From Azotimanducus sp965199815 (lineage in GTDB: Bacteria; Pseudomonadota; Gammaproteobacteria; Pseudomonadales; Azotimanducaceae): a DNA stretch of 64,000 nucleotides. The stretch spans positions 1 to 64,000 of the forward strand of contig CBDATE010000004.1 in assembly GCA_965199815.1 (NCBI GenBank), written 5' to 3'. The first letter of the stretch is position 1. Each line of letters starts with the position of its first letter. Positions 45,118 through 53,665 of the stretch are shown here, piece after piece. The position numbers and the translations under genes are program-made. Under the pieces are notes generated by a model. It had not been told where the DNA came from. It searched no databases and saw only the letters and a list, made by a program, of their open reading frames with translations.

Positions 45118-45924
45118 ATGAACATGGCGGAAGACACAGAGCGCACCATCGGCGACTGTACGTCCGCAAACGCGATCATGCAGGCGCGCCATGTGAACGT
45201 TTTCTACGGTGACAACCGGGCGCTCGAAGACGTGAACCTGGATGTCGGCAAAAGTGAGGTCATCTCGCTGATCGGGCCCTCAGGGTGCGGCAAGTCCACG
45301 TTCATTCGCTGCCTGAACCGGATGAACGACACCATCGAGAACGCGCGGGTCGAGGGTGAAATCGTTCTGGATGGGGTGAACGTGTACGCTCGGGAGATGG
45401 ACGTAGTCATGCTCCGGGCGCGTGTGGGCATGGTCTTTCAAAAACCCAACCCCTTCCCCAAATCCGTTTACGACAACATCGCCTATGGACCAAGGATTCA
45501 TGGACTCGCCCCCGACCGAGAGACGCTGGACTGGATTGTCCAGTCCAGCCTCGAGAAGGCGGGCCTCTGGGTTGAGGTCAAGGACCGGCTCGACTATCCG
45601 GGAACGGGACTTTCGGGCGGCCAGCAACAGCGACTGTGCATCGCCAGGACAATTGCAGTCGGGCCGGAAGTGATTCTGATGGATGAGCCCTGCTCGGCAC
45701 TGGATCCCATTGCCACTGCGCACATCGAGGATCTGATCAGCGACCTGAAGCAGAATTTTGCCATCGCCATCGTCACCCACTCGATGCAGCAGGCGCGACG
45801 GGTCTCGCAGCGCACCGCCCACTTCCATCTCGGGCGACTGATCGAGGTGGGAGCCACCGATCAGGTCTTTTCCGACCCGCAACATACCTTGACGCAAGAT
45901 TACATCTCAGGTCGATTCGGCTGA
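45118..45924 (+). CDS. pstB: Phosphate ABC transporter ATPase PstB
   Basis: ABC ATPase of 268 residues with Walker A GPSGCGKST, Q-loop VFQKPNPFPKSVYDN, signature LSGGQQQR and Walker B VILMDEPCSALDP. I chose the ATG at 45118 (ACGGAG upstream); the in-frame start at 45073 would overlap pstA by 17 bases. It powers uptake through PstC and PstA. No phoU follows; a porin gene does. Confidence 0.92.
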   Translation: MNMAEDTERTIGDCTSANAIMQARHVNVFYGDNRALEDVNLDVGKSEVISLIGPSGCGKSTFIRCLNRMNDTIENARVEGEIVLDGVNVYAREMDVVMLRARVGMVFQKPNPFPKSVYDNIAYGPRIHGLAPDRETLDWIVQSSLEKAGLWVEVKDRLDYPGTGLSGGQQQRLCIARTIAVGPEVILMDEPCSALDPIATAHIEDLISDLKQNFAIAIVTHSMQQARRVSQRTAHFHLGRLIEVGATDQVFSDPQHTLTQDYISGRFG

Positions 45925-45999
45925 ACGGCGCCAGCGCCATCTCGCGCGCCACGACTGCCCCCTGTTTCGCCCCCTGCTTCAACGAGGAGAGTTACCACA

Positions 46000-47259
46000 A
46001 TGAAACTTCGTCTGGCCTTCTGGTTCCCGTGTTGTTTGCTCGTTGCGTCAGCCCTTCAGGCCGAGAACGGCCCCGAGGCGGAAAGCGCGCAGTTGCAGGC
46101 CCGCATTGTCGCCCTGGAAGCACGGCTGGCGCAGGTGGAGGCGCGTTGGGGCGTCACCGCAGAAACGAGCTTGCCGGCGCCGGATACCTCAGCGCAAACC
46201 GCTGCCGCCGCCCCGGCTCAAGCGGTCGCCGCGGCAGCCGTTCCGGCGCCGACCTCCTGGACAGAAAGGCTGGAATGGGACGGTGATCTGCGCTATCGGC
46301 ATGAAACCATTGACGAACAGGGGCTTTCCGTTCGTCATCGGCACCGGATGCGGGCACGCGCCAACGTCCGGGCAAGCGTCAACGACAAAGTGATGCTGCG
46401 CCTTGGGCTCGCCTCGGGCGGCGACGCCAATGACAGCGGCAATGTGAGCTTCGACAACGCCTTCTCCAGAAAGTCCTTCGGCCTTGATCTCGCGTATGTG
46501 GATTGGCAACTCACCGATCCTCTGACGCTGCTTGCCGGCAAGATGGCCAATCCCTTCATCCGCCCCGGCGGCTCGCATCTGCTGTTCGACGGCGACCTGC
46601 GTCCAGAGGGCCTGGCCTTCCAGGTCAATACCGGCAACCTCTTTGCAACCGCATCCGCCTTCTGGACGGAAGAGCGCAGCTCCGACCCGGATACCCTCTG
46701 GTACGGGGCGCAAGCGGGATATCGCGGTTCGCCGACAGAGGGCCTTGCCCTGACCGCGGGCGCCAGCTTCCACAAGCTAAGCCACATCCAGGGTCGGTCG
46801 CCCCTGTTCACGCCGGACAGAGGCCAGGGCAATCAGCTCGACGCGGACGGCAACTATCTCTACGGGTTCTCTCTGCTGGAATTGTTCGGTGAGGCGCGCA
46901 TCGAACTCGCAGGCCTGCCGCTGCGGCTGTTTGCAGACTATGTGACCAACACGGAAGCCGACGCCCTCGCGGACGGTCTCGCATTCGGCGTCGAGTATCG
47001 CCACCGGTCTCCGGCAGGCGCCTGGCGCCTCGGCTACGCCTGGCAGGACCTCGAAGCGAACGCCGTCGTGGGCGCCTTCACCGACTCCGACTTTGCGGGT
47101 GGCGCCACCGATGGCAGCGGTCACACACTGAGGGCGAGATACGCCTTCCCGGATGGCTGGCGCCTGGACCTGCGCTACATCATCAGCGAACGCGGCAAGG
47201 CGAGCCCCAACCCGCGCAATTACAACCGACTACAGGCAGATATACGGTTCGATTTCTAA
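46000..47259 (+). CDS. Outer-membrane porin with N-terminal coiled coil
   Basis: Protein of 419 residues with a signal peptide (CCLLVASALQA), then a short coiled-coil (SAQLQARIVALEARLAQVEA), an Ala/Pro-rich linker and a beta-barrel (from about 90) ending in QADIRFDF with terminal Phe. It resembles putative porins of the family often found with phosphate uptake. GAGGAG precedes the start well. Position directly after pstB suggests anion or phosphate entry across the outer membrane; that is inference. Confidence 0.82.
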   Translation: MKLRLAFWFPCCLLVASALQAENGPEAESAQLQARIVALEARLAQVEARWGVTAETSLPAPDTSAQTAAAAPAQAVAAAAVPAPTSWTERLEWDGDLRYRHETIDEQGLSVRHRHRMRARANVRASVNDKVMLRLGLASGGDANDSGNVSFDNAFSRKSFGLDLAYVDWQLTDPLTLLAGKMANPFIRPGGSHLLFDGDLRPEGLAFQVNTGNLFATASAFWTEERSSDPDTLWYGAQAGYRGSPTEGLALTAGASFHKLSHIQGRSPLFTPDRGQGNQLDADGNYLYGFSLLELFGEARIELAGLPLRLFADYVTNTEADALADGLAFGVEYRHRSPAGAWRLGYAWQDLEANAVVGAFTDSDFAGGATDGSGHTLRARYAFPDGWRLDLRYIISERGKASPNPRNYNRLQADIRFDF

Positions 47260-47272
47260 CCCGGATACTGCA
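47260..47272 (+). repeat. Repeat A, degenerate copy
   Basis: CCCGGATACTGCA directly abuts the porin stop codon. The partner segment CCCAGGGCACGCTGATCAA appears about 24 bases later, as if the repeat had been split by an insertion. Confidence 0.5.
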
Positions 47273-47310
47273 AGCTTGGACGCACGTGGCCCGGGCCCAG
47301 GGCACGCTGA

Positions 47311-48219
47311 TCAATCAACCGCCTGATAAGGTCGCACCGCCCTGGTCGTTTCATCGCCACAATTGGCAAGCACCGAAAGCGGCTCTGCCGCCTGCGTGAC
47401 ACGAAACCGGAACGACTGGCCGGCGCAGGAGAAGGTCACCGCATGACCGGTGGCGTCGTCTTCGACGCTGACAAGCGCCAACGGTTCCGACCCTGACGCC
47501 GCACCCCTCGGCAGACGCCCGGACGAGCGCGCCAGCGCCTCGGCAGCCTGTGCCGCCTGCGGCCAGTTGCTGCGGCCACGCAGATGCTTGATCGACACCT
47601 GGCCCAGGGCGGCCTGCCGATGAAACTCCACAACCTCAGCCGCCTTGTCGGCATCGCTGCCGGTCGGCGCAGCCACACGACCGTAGAGCAGGCCATCCGG
47701 CAAGACCAGAACATTGGGTGCGAAACGGTGCCCGCCAAGATGCGTGACCTGCCAGACGCACTGGCCGGCCAGCTGACGCAATCGGTAATAGACGGGCAGG
47801 CCGAAACGGGCGCAGCAGGCGTCGCGTCGGCCATTGACGCACACGAAGAAGTGGGGCTCGCGCAGCAGCTCTCCCGCGCCTTCCAGAACCGACTCGACCA
47901 GCGGCGTTTTCGCCAGATCAGCATAGGCGCCACGCAACACCCTCAGGTCGCCAGCGTGATGCAGAAACAGCTGCACATCCGAATCTTCGATCTCGGGCCG
48001 ACGAATGAACTGTGGCCGCACCTTCAGACCGAGTTCCCGCAACGCGCTGATGCCTGTATCCAGCCAGGCCCGCACATCCGGCGCCAATTCGTTGTGCTCG
48101 ATCGCCCGCGCCGGCCAGGCGGGCCGATATTCCAGCAGCAACCAGACGTCCACCTCATCGGCCGTTCCGGCCAGCGGCTCATCCTCTGCCTGCAAGCAGC
48201 AATAGTTTCCGTTCGACAT
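47311..48219 (-). CDS. Sucrase/ferredoxin-like family protein
   Basis: Protein of 302 residues in the sucrase/ferredoxin-like family, a thioredoxin-fold ferredoxin type. Key text is FVCVNGRRDACCARFG, carrying Cys ligands, and QVTHLGGHRFAPNVLVLPDG, the conserved HLGGHRFA block. The start at 48219 (MSNGNYCCLQ) is chosen; upstream in-frame Met residues lie in the repeat-containing divergent region. Probable [2Fe-2S] protein of unknown role. Confidence 0.78.
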   Translation of the reverse strand: MSNGNYCCLQAEDEPLAGTADEVDVWLLLEYRPAWPARAIEHNELAPDVRAWLDTGISALRELGLKVRPQFIRRPEIEDSDVQLFLHHAGDLRVLRGAYADLAKTPLVESVLEGAGELLREPHFFVCVNGRRDACCARFGLPVYYRLRQLAGQCVWQVTHLGGHRFAPNVLVLPDGLLYGRVAAPTGSDADKAAEVVEFHRQAALGQVSIKHLRGRSNWPQAAQAAEALARSSGRLPRGAASGSEPLALVSVEDDATGHAVTFSCAGQSFRFRVTQAAEPLSVLANCGDETTRAVRPYQAVD

Positions 48220-48265
48220 GCCAGCATTGAAACAGAAATTCGCGAGTCGGCACAGCCGCCCCCGA

Positions 48266-48278
48266 TGCAATATCCGGG
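48266..48278 (-). repeat. Repeat A copy, inverted orientation
   Basis: CCCGGATATTGCA on the minus strand in the region between the divergent sucrase/ferredoxin-like and CitE-like genes. It is the only copy not placed just after a stop codon. Confidence 0.65.
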
Positions 48279-48355
48279 CTGGCGCGATGCGGTTGCGTTT
48301 GCCGGGAGGACTCGCTAGTGTCCCCTCCCCGCTTCGACACGGAGTCAGTCTGCCC

Positions 48356-49267
48356 ATGCACCAGCAACCCAGGCGCGCCCGCCGCTGTCAGTTGGCCGTA
48401 CCGGCCAGTTCCGAAAAGATGATGACCAAGGCGGCCGGCCTCGATATCGACCACGTCTTTCTGGATCTCGAAGACGCCGTTGCGCCGAACGCCAAGGCAC
48501 AGGCGCGTCGGCTCGCGGTCGATGCGATCAACAGTCTGGAGTGGCGGCCGCGAACCGTTTGCGTGCGCATCAACGATGTGGAAACCGAATGGTGTCACGA
48601 TGACATCATCGAAGTCGTCACTGGCGCCGGCAAACGACTCGACACCATCATGCTCACCAAGGCGAGATGTGCGGCCGAGGTGCGCTTTGTGCATCTCATG
48701 CTCGACCAGCTTGAAGCCAAGCTGAAGCTGCCACGGCGCATTGGCATCGAATGTCTGGTCGAAGAGGTGGAAGGCATGATGCAGGTCAACGAGATCGCCG
48801 CCTGCTCGGATCGTCTGGAATGCCTGGTGTTCGGCATGGGCGACTATTCCGCCAGCCAGCAGATGCAGATTCAGGCCATCGGCGCCAGCGGCAAGTATCC
48901 GCCGGACCTCTGGCACTACCCCCGCTATCAGATGACCATCGCCTGTCGCGCCAACCACATCGATCCGGTGGATGGCCCCTACGCCAACTTCCGCGACCAG
49001 GAGGGCTTCCTGAAGGAGGCCGAGCGCGCGCATGCACTCGGCATGGCCGGTAAATGGGCCATTCACCCCGCACAGGCGCCCTGGGCGACGGAGGTGTTCA
49101 CGCCGAGTGCCGAGTCGGTGGCCTCGGCGCGCAAGCAGAAGGCCGCCTACGAAGCGGCCCTGGCAGAGGGCCTTGGCGCCATCCAGGTGGACGGCATGAT
49201 GGTGGACGCCGCCAGCATCCGCATACTCGACAATGTACTGGAACGCGCGGATCTGATCGGTCTCTGA
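48356..49267 (+). CDS. HpcH/HpaI-CitE family lyase (malyl-CoA lyase-like)
   Basis: TIM-barrel C-C lyase of 303 residues: CQLAVPASSEKMMTKAAGLD, HVFLDLEDAVAPNAKAQAR (metal/substrate Asp-Glu), RINDVETEWCHDD and LECLVFGMGDYSASQ. The ending GKWAIHPAQ is typical of CitE/L-malyl-CoA/beta-methylmalyl-CoA lyases. It probably cleaves or condenses a hydroxyacyl-CoA with release of acetyl-CoA or glyoxylate. The following acyl-CoA dehydrogenase may act in the same pathway. Confidence 0.82.
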   Translation: MHQQPRRARRCQLAVPASSEKMMTKAAGLDIDHVFLDLEDAVAPNAKAQARRLAVDAINSLEWRPRTVCVRINDVETEWCHDDIIEVVTGAGKRLDTIMLTKARCAAEVRFVHLMLDQLEAKLKLPRRIGIECLVEEVEGMMQVNEIAACSDRLECLVFGMGDYSASQQMQIQAIGASGKYPPDLWHYPRYQMTIACRANHIDPVDGPYANFRDQEGFLKEAERAHALGMAGKWAIHPAQAPWATEVFTPSAESVASARKQKAAYEAALAEGLGAIQVDGMMVDAASIRILDNVLERADLIGL

Positions 49268-49280
49268 CCCGGATATTGCG
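49268..49280 (+). repeat. Repeat A, variant copy
   Basis: CCCGGATATTGCG starts at the base after the CitE-like stop. CCCGG can pair with CCGGG around a loop of ATATTGCG. Confidence 0.65.
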
Positions 49281-49294
49281 CCGGGGCGCTGTTG

Positions 49295-50470
49295 ATGACC
49301 GAACACTATCTCACCGAAGAGCGCCGCATGATCCAGTCGCTGGCGCGCGAGTTCACGCTGAACGAAGTACTGCCCGCGGCCAACCGGCTGGATCCGACGC
49401 AGGGGCAGATTCCCGTAGCATTGCGGGACAAGATGGGCGAACTCGGATTCTTCGGCATCCAGATGGACGAAGCGCATGGCGGCCTCGGCCTGGGCGTCTT
49501 CGAATACTGCCTGGTCGCAGAAGAACTGGCCCGGGGCTGGATGAGCGTCGCCAGCATCATCGCCCGAGCCTCCTCGATGATGCGCATGGGCCACTGGCCC
49601 GAGGACAAGCGCCTGGAATGCACCGCCCGGGCTGCCCGCGGCGACTATCTGTCGGCGGTCGCCCTGTCGGAACCGAGCGTCGGCTCCGATCTCGCATCCG
49701 TCAAGTGCCGGGCAGTACTCGAAGGCGACGAGTGGGTCATCACCGGCAACAAGTATTGGTGCACCTTTGCCGATGGCGCCGACTATCTGCAAGTGCTGGC
49801 TCGGGCCGAAGGCTCCGACGATCCAGCCGAAACCGGGCTCAAGCACTTCATTGTCGAAAAGGAACGGGGCGCGCTGCCCGCCGGCTGCGCCGGCAGCCCG
49901 ATCCCCAAGATCGGCTACTTCGGCTGGAACACATTTGAACTGGCTTTCGATGGCTGTCGCATCCCGAGAGCCAACATGGTCACCGCCGGCGGCGATGGCT
50001 TCAAGAGCGCGGTGCACTGGCTGAATGTGGCCCGCGCGCACACGGCCGCACGCTCGATCGGTCTGGCCAGGGGCGCCCTGGAAGACGCCATGGCGTATGC
50101 CGGGGAGCGGGTGCAGTTCGGCGTGCCGATCGCTGAATTCCAGGAAACGCGTTTCAAGATTGCGCGCATGGCGAGCGAGGTGGAAGCCGCTCGTCAACTC
50201 ATGTACCACACCGCCACCTTGATGGACAACGGTGAGCGGGCTGATCGGGAAGCCGCCATGGCGAAGTGGTACGCCAGCGAGATGGCGGAGCGGGTGACGT
50301 CCGACGCCTTGCAGATTCTCGGCGGCGCCGGCTATACCAAACTGCACGCGGTGGAACGCTATTGGCGCGATGCGCGTCTCACCAAGATTTTCGAGGGCAC
50401 CAGCGAGATTCAATTACGCATCATCTCCGACCGCCTGCTCGGCAAGCCGGCAAACCGGCAGACCGCCTGA
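49295..50470 (+). CDS. Acyl-CoA dehydrogenase
   Basis: FAD-dependent dehydrogenase of 391 residues: MDEAHGGLGLGVFEYCLVAE, VALSEPSVGSDLASVKCRA (substrate and flavin binding), ITGNKYWCTFADGADY, and the C-terminal QILGGAGYTKLHAVERYWRD with FEGTSEIQLRIISDRLLG. The conserved base region GGAGY is present. The ATG at 49295 lies 27 bases after the lyase stop, so the two are likely one operon. The exact acyl substrate is unknown. Confidence 0.87.
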   Translation: MTEHYLTEERRMIQSLAREFTLNEVLPAANRLDPTQGQIPVALRDKMGELGFFGIQMDEAHGGLGLGVFEYCLVAEELARGWMSVASIIARASSMMRMGHWPEDKRLECTARAARGDYLSAVALSEPSVGSDLASVKCRAVLEGDEWVITGNKYWCTFADGADYLQVLARAEGSDDPAETGLKHFIVEKERGALPAGCAGSPIPKIGYFGWNTFELAFDGCRIPRANMVTAGGDGFKSAVHWLNVARAHTAARSIGLARGALEDAMAYAGERVQFGVPIAEFQETRFKIARMASEVEAARQLMYHTATLMDNGERADREAAMAKWYASEMAERVTSDALQILGGAGYTKLHAVERYWRDARLTKIFEGTSEIQLRIISDRLLGKPANRQTA

Positions 50471-50484
50471 TCCAGAATATTGCG
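50471..50484 (+). repeat. Repeat A, weak copy
   Basis: TCCAGAATATTGCG directly after the acyl-CoA dehydrogenase stop, framed by GATCC and GGATC that can pair. Diverged but in the typical position. Confidence 0.4.
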
Positions 50485-50513
50485 CCGCGGATCAAGGACC
50501 CGCCTCGTTCGGG

Positions 50514-52079
50514 TTAGCCGAAAGTCTCCGTCTTGAAGTCAACCAGGGCGCGCTCCTCGCTGCTGAACTCGATGCCTACCAGATGCACTGGTTTGCCACT
50601 GCCTGCGTGCTTCGCGGCGTAGCCGCGCGCCTTCAACTGCGCCAGCGCCTTGCCTGCCCCTGCCTGCTCCACCACCTTGAACTCGAACAGAAATACCTGC
50701 CCGCCAGCGCGCACCGACAGGTCCACACGGCCTGCTGCACTCGTATCCTCCGCAATCACCAAGGCCCCGGAAGCTGCACACCAGGCGTACACAATGCTCG
50801 CGTAGTAGCCCTCGTAGCGAGCAATTTCATTGCGCCTGTGCCAGTCGTGCGGGATGCTCGCAAACAGCGCCTCCAACTGCGCCTTCATACCCTCGAAGTC
50901 CGCTGCCTCCAGCGCGTCCATGAACCGGTCCCGGCTGTCCAGATCCCGCGCCCGCTCCCAGCCGATAGACGCCAGCAGGCGCCTGTTGAGCGCCATGCGG
51001 ACTTCAAGGTTCGGGTAGCTCAGACGATAGCGGGTTTCCTCCCGCTGTCTCACCTCATCCACAATTGTCAAATAGCCCGTCTGGAACAGCAGCGCCTCGG
51101 TGCCGATTTCGTCAACATCAAACACCGACAAGAGTTCGGAAGGGGTGAATTTGCCGACCAGGTCCAGTGGGCCAACGCCGTGCGCCTTCAGATGCTCGAT
51201 CAGAAACGCCGGCGAACCCGTCTCGAACCAGTGCGCCGCAAACTCACGCTTCTTCAGCAGCAGCAACACGTCAAACGGGTTGTACACCCGCTCATCGCCC
51301 CGCCAGTTGTAGCCGTTGTACCACTCGCGCACCCGCGCCCGATCCAGCCCTTCAAGCTCCTGCGCGAACACCGCATCCAGATCCGCCTCCGTGTAGCCGC
51401 AGATGGTCGCATAGTCAGGGTCCAGCGTGATGTCATCCAGGTTGTTCAGTTCCGAAAACAGGCTCACCTTGCTGAACTTGCTCACGCCCGTCAGAAACGA
51501 GAAACGGATGTGCGCGTCCAGCGTCTTGATGTTGCCGTACAGCGCCCGCAACTCGTCGCGGTTGCGGCGCGCCTGCTCGCGGGAACCATCCACGGCGGTC
51601 AGCGGGTCCAGGATCGGCTTGTCGTACTCGTCCACCAGCACCACCACCCGCTGGCCAGTCTTGGCGTGCAGGGCGCGGATGAGATGCCGAAACTGCGCTG
51701 CCGCCGAGCCGCCAGCGGTCTCGACGCCCGCCGCCTGCGCCTGAACGCTGACTTGCTCCAGGACGCTCTCGCGCAGTTGCTCCGTCGTGTGGAATCGGTC
51801 CCCACCGAAGTCCAGCCGCACGACCGGATGCGGCGCGTCCCAGTTCCAGCGCCCGTGGATATGCAGGCCCCGGAACAGCGGCTCGCTGCCCTCGAACAAC
51901 TCCTGGATGGTGTCCAGCAGCAGGCTTTTCCCAAACCGCCGCGGGCGCGACAGGAAGTAGCAGGAACCCGATTCCACCAGCCGCTCGATGTGCGCTGTCT
52001 TGTCCACATAATGCAGGCCATCCTCCCGCAGCTTGCGGAAGCTCTGGATGCCGATGGGCAGGCGCGTGGGCTGGGTCAT
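50514..52079 (-). CDS. AAA-ATPase-like/PD-(D/E)XK nuclease protein, array copy 1 (last transcribed)
   Basis: Protein of 521 residues. The N-terminal AAA-ATPase-like domain (PF09820 type) has a variant Walker A SRPRRFGKSLLL (Lys51), Walker B RVVVLVDEYDKPIL (about 145-157) and FLTGVSKFS near 195-203. The C-terminal PD-(D/E)XK domain (PF08011 type) has Asp453 in GRVDLSV and Glu466-x-Lys468 in FLFEFKVV. Copy-specific blocks: DRFHTTEQLRESVLEQV; GDERVYNPFDV; VGKFTPSELLSVFDVDEIG, found only here; and ERARDLDSRDRFMDALEA. The family's function is not established; nuclease activity is predicted from residues only. It starts 20 bases after copy 2's stop. Confidence 0.9.
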   Translation of the reverse strand: MTQPTRLPIGIQSFRKLREDGLHYVDKTAHIERLVESGSCYFLSRPRRFGKSLLLDTIQELFEGSEPLFRGLHIHGRWNWDAPHPVVRLDFGGDRFHTTEQLRESVLEQVSVQAQAAGVETAGGSAAAQFRHLIRALHAKTGQRVVVLVDEYDKPILDPLTAVDGSREQARRNRDELRALYGNIKTLDAHIRFSFLTGVSKFSKVSLFSELNNLDDITLDPDYATICGYTEADLDAVFAQELEGLDRARVREWYNGYNWRGDERVYNPFDVLLLLKKREFAAHWFETGSPAFLIEHLKAHGVGPLDLVGKFTPSELLSVFDVDEIGTEALLFQTGYLTIVDEVRQREETRYRLSYPNLEVRMALNRRLLASIGWERARDLDSRDRFMDALEAADFEGMKAQLEALFASIPHDWHRRNEIARYEGYYASIVYAWCAASGALVIAEDTSAAGRVDLSVRAGGQVFLFEFKVVEQAGAGKALAQLKARGYAAKHAGSGKPVHLVGIEFSSEERALVDFKTETFG

Positions 52080-52099
52080 GGCGAATCAACTTGGCGGCC

Positions 52100-53665
52100 T
52101 TAGCCGACAGTCTCCGTCTTGAAGTCAACCAGCGCACGCCGCTCGCTGCTGAACTCGATGCCTATCAGATGGACTGGTTCGCCACTGCCCATGTATTTCG
52201 CCGCGTAGCCGCGGTCCTTCAATTGCGCCAGCGCCTTGCCTGCCCCTGCCTGCTCCACCACCTTGAACTCGAACAGAAACACCTGCCCGGCTACGCGCAC
52301 CGACAGGTCAACGCGGCCCACCGCGCTGGTGTCCTCCGCCACCACCGAGGCGCCAAAGCCCGTGAACCACGCATAGACAATGCCCGCGTAATAGCCCTCG
52401 TAGCGAGCAATTTCGTTGCGCCTGTGCCAGTCGTGCGGGATGCTCGCAAACAGCGCCGTCAATTGCGCTTCGATGCCCGCAAAGTCCGCCGACTCCAAGG
52501 CGCGCCAGAACAAGCGGCGGCGTTCCGATTCCGCTGCCTGGGGCCAGCCGATGGACGCCAGCAGGCGCCTGTTGAGCGCCATGCGGACTTCAAGGTTCGG
52601 GTAGCCGAGGCTGTACAGCACCTCATTCCCTGCCGTCTCTTCCCCGAGAATCGTCAGGTAGCCCGTCTGGAACAGCAGCGCCTCCGGGCTGATGTGCTCT
52701 ACATCGAACGCAGACAGCAGATCCGAAGAAGCTACCAAGCCATCCAGGTCCAACGGGCCAACGCCGTGCGCCTTCAGATGCTCGATCAGAAACGCTGGCG
52801 AACCCGTCTCGAACCAGTGCGCCGCAAACTCACGCTTCTTCAGCAGCAGCAACACGTCGAAGGGGTTGTACACCCGCTCATCGCCCCGCCAGTTGTAGCC
52901 GTTGTACCACTCGCGCACCCGCGCCCGATCCAGACCTTCAAGCTCCTGCGCGAACACCACATCCAGATCCGCCTCCGTGTAGCCGCAAATGGTCGCGTAG
53001 TCAGGGTCCAGCGTGATGTCGTCCAGGTTGTTCAGTTCCGAAAACAGGCTCACCTTGCTGAACTTGCTCACCCCCGTCAGAAACGAGAAGCGGATGTGCG
53101 CGTCCAGCGTCTTGATGTTGCCGTACAGCGCCCGCAGATCGTCGCGGTTGCGGCGCGCCTGCTCGCGGGAACCATCCACGGCGGTCAGCGGGTCCAGGAT
53201 CGGCTTGTCGTACTCGTCCACCAGCACCACCACCCGCTGGCCAGACTTGGCGTGCAGGGCGCGGATGAGATTCCAGAACATCTCCGGCGGCTCGTCGCTT
53301 CCGACTTCCACACCGGCCTCCCGTGCCTGCGCCCGAAGCTGGTTGAGAACATTCCCGCGCAGCCGCTCCGTGGTGTTGAAGCGCCCACCACCAAAATCCA
53401 GCCGCACGACCGGATGCGGCGCGTCCCAGTTCCAGCGGCTGTGGATATGCAGACCCCGGAACAGCGACTCGCTGCCCTCGAACAACTCCTGGATGGTGTC
53501 CAGCAGCAGGCTTTTCCCAAACCGCCGCGGGCGCGACAGGAAGTAGTGCTTGCCGCTGTCAACCAGCCGCTTGATGTGTGGTGTCTTGTCCACGTAGTGG
53601 CAGCCATCCTCCCGAATCTCGCGGAAGCTCTGGATGCCAATGGGCAGGCGCGTGGGCTGGGTCAT
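52100..53665 (-). CDS. AAA-ATPase-like/PD-(D/E)XK nuclease protein, array copy 2
   Basis: Protein of 521 residues with the same domain order and intact Walker A (RPRRFGKS), VDEYDK, GRVDLSV and FEFK residues. Blocks: GRFNTTERLRGNVLNQLRAQ (second type), GDERVYNPFDV (first type), DGLVASSDLLSAFDVEHISP with LTILGEETAGNEVLYSLGY, and PQAAESERRRLFWRALESAD. Its ATG overlaps the stop of copy 3 as ATGA, so translation is probably coupled to copy 3. It ends with TAA, 20 bases before copy 1. Confidence 0.9.
   Translation of the reverse strand: MTQPTRLPIGIQSFREIREDGCHYVDKTPHIKRLVDSGKHYFLSRPRRFGKSLLLDTIQELFEGSESLFRGLHIHSRWNWDAPHPVVRLDFGGGRFNTTERLRGNVLNQLRAQAREAGVEVGSDEPPEMFWNLIRALHAKSGQRVVVLVDEYDKPILDPLTAVDGSREQARRNRDDLRALYGNIKTLDAHIRFSFLTGVSKFSKVSLFSELNNLDDITLDPDYATICGYTEADLDVVFAQELEGLDRARVREWYNGYNWRGDERVYNPFDVLLLLKKREFAAHWFETGSPAFLIEHLKAHGVGPLDLDGLVASSDLLSAFDVEHISPEALLFQTGYLTILGEETAGNEVLYSLGYPNLEVRMALNRRLLASIGWPQAAESERRRLFWRALESADFAGIEAQLTALFASIPHDWHRRNEIARYEGYYAGIVYAWFTGFGASVVAEDTSAVGRVDLSVRVAGQVFLFEFKVVEQAGAGKALAQLKDRGYAAKYMGSGEPVHLIGIEFSSERRALVDFKTETVG

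Noticed and set aside
48179..50413. 744-codon minus-strand open frame
   Set aside because: Antisense to the CitE-like and acyl-CoA dehydrogenase genes, both of which have clear family motifs; its own translation resembles nothing.
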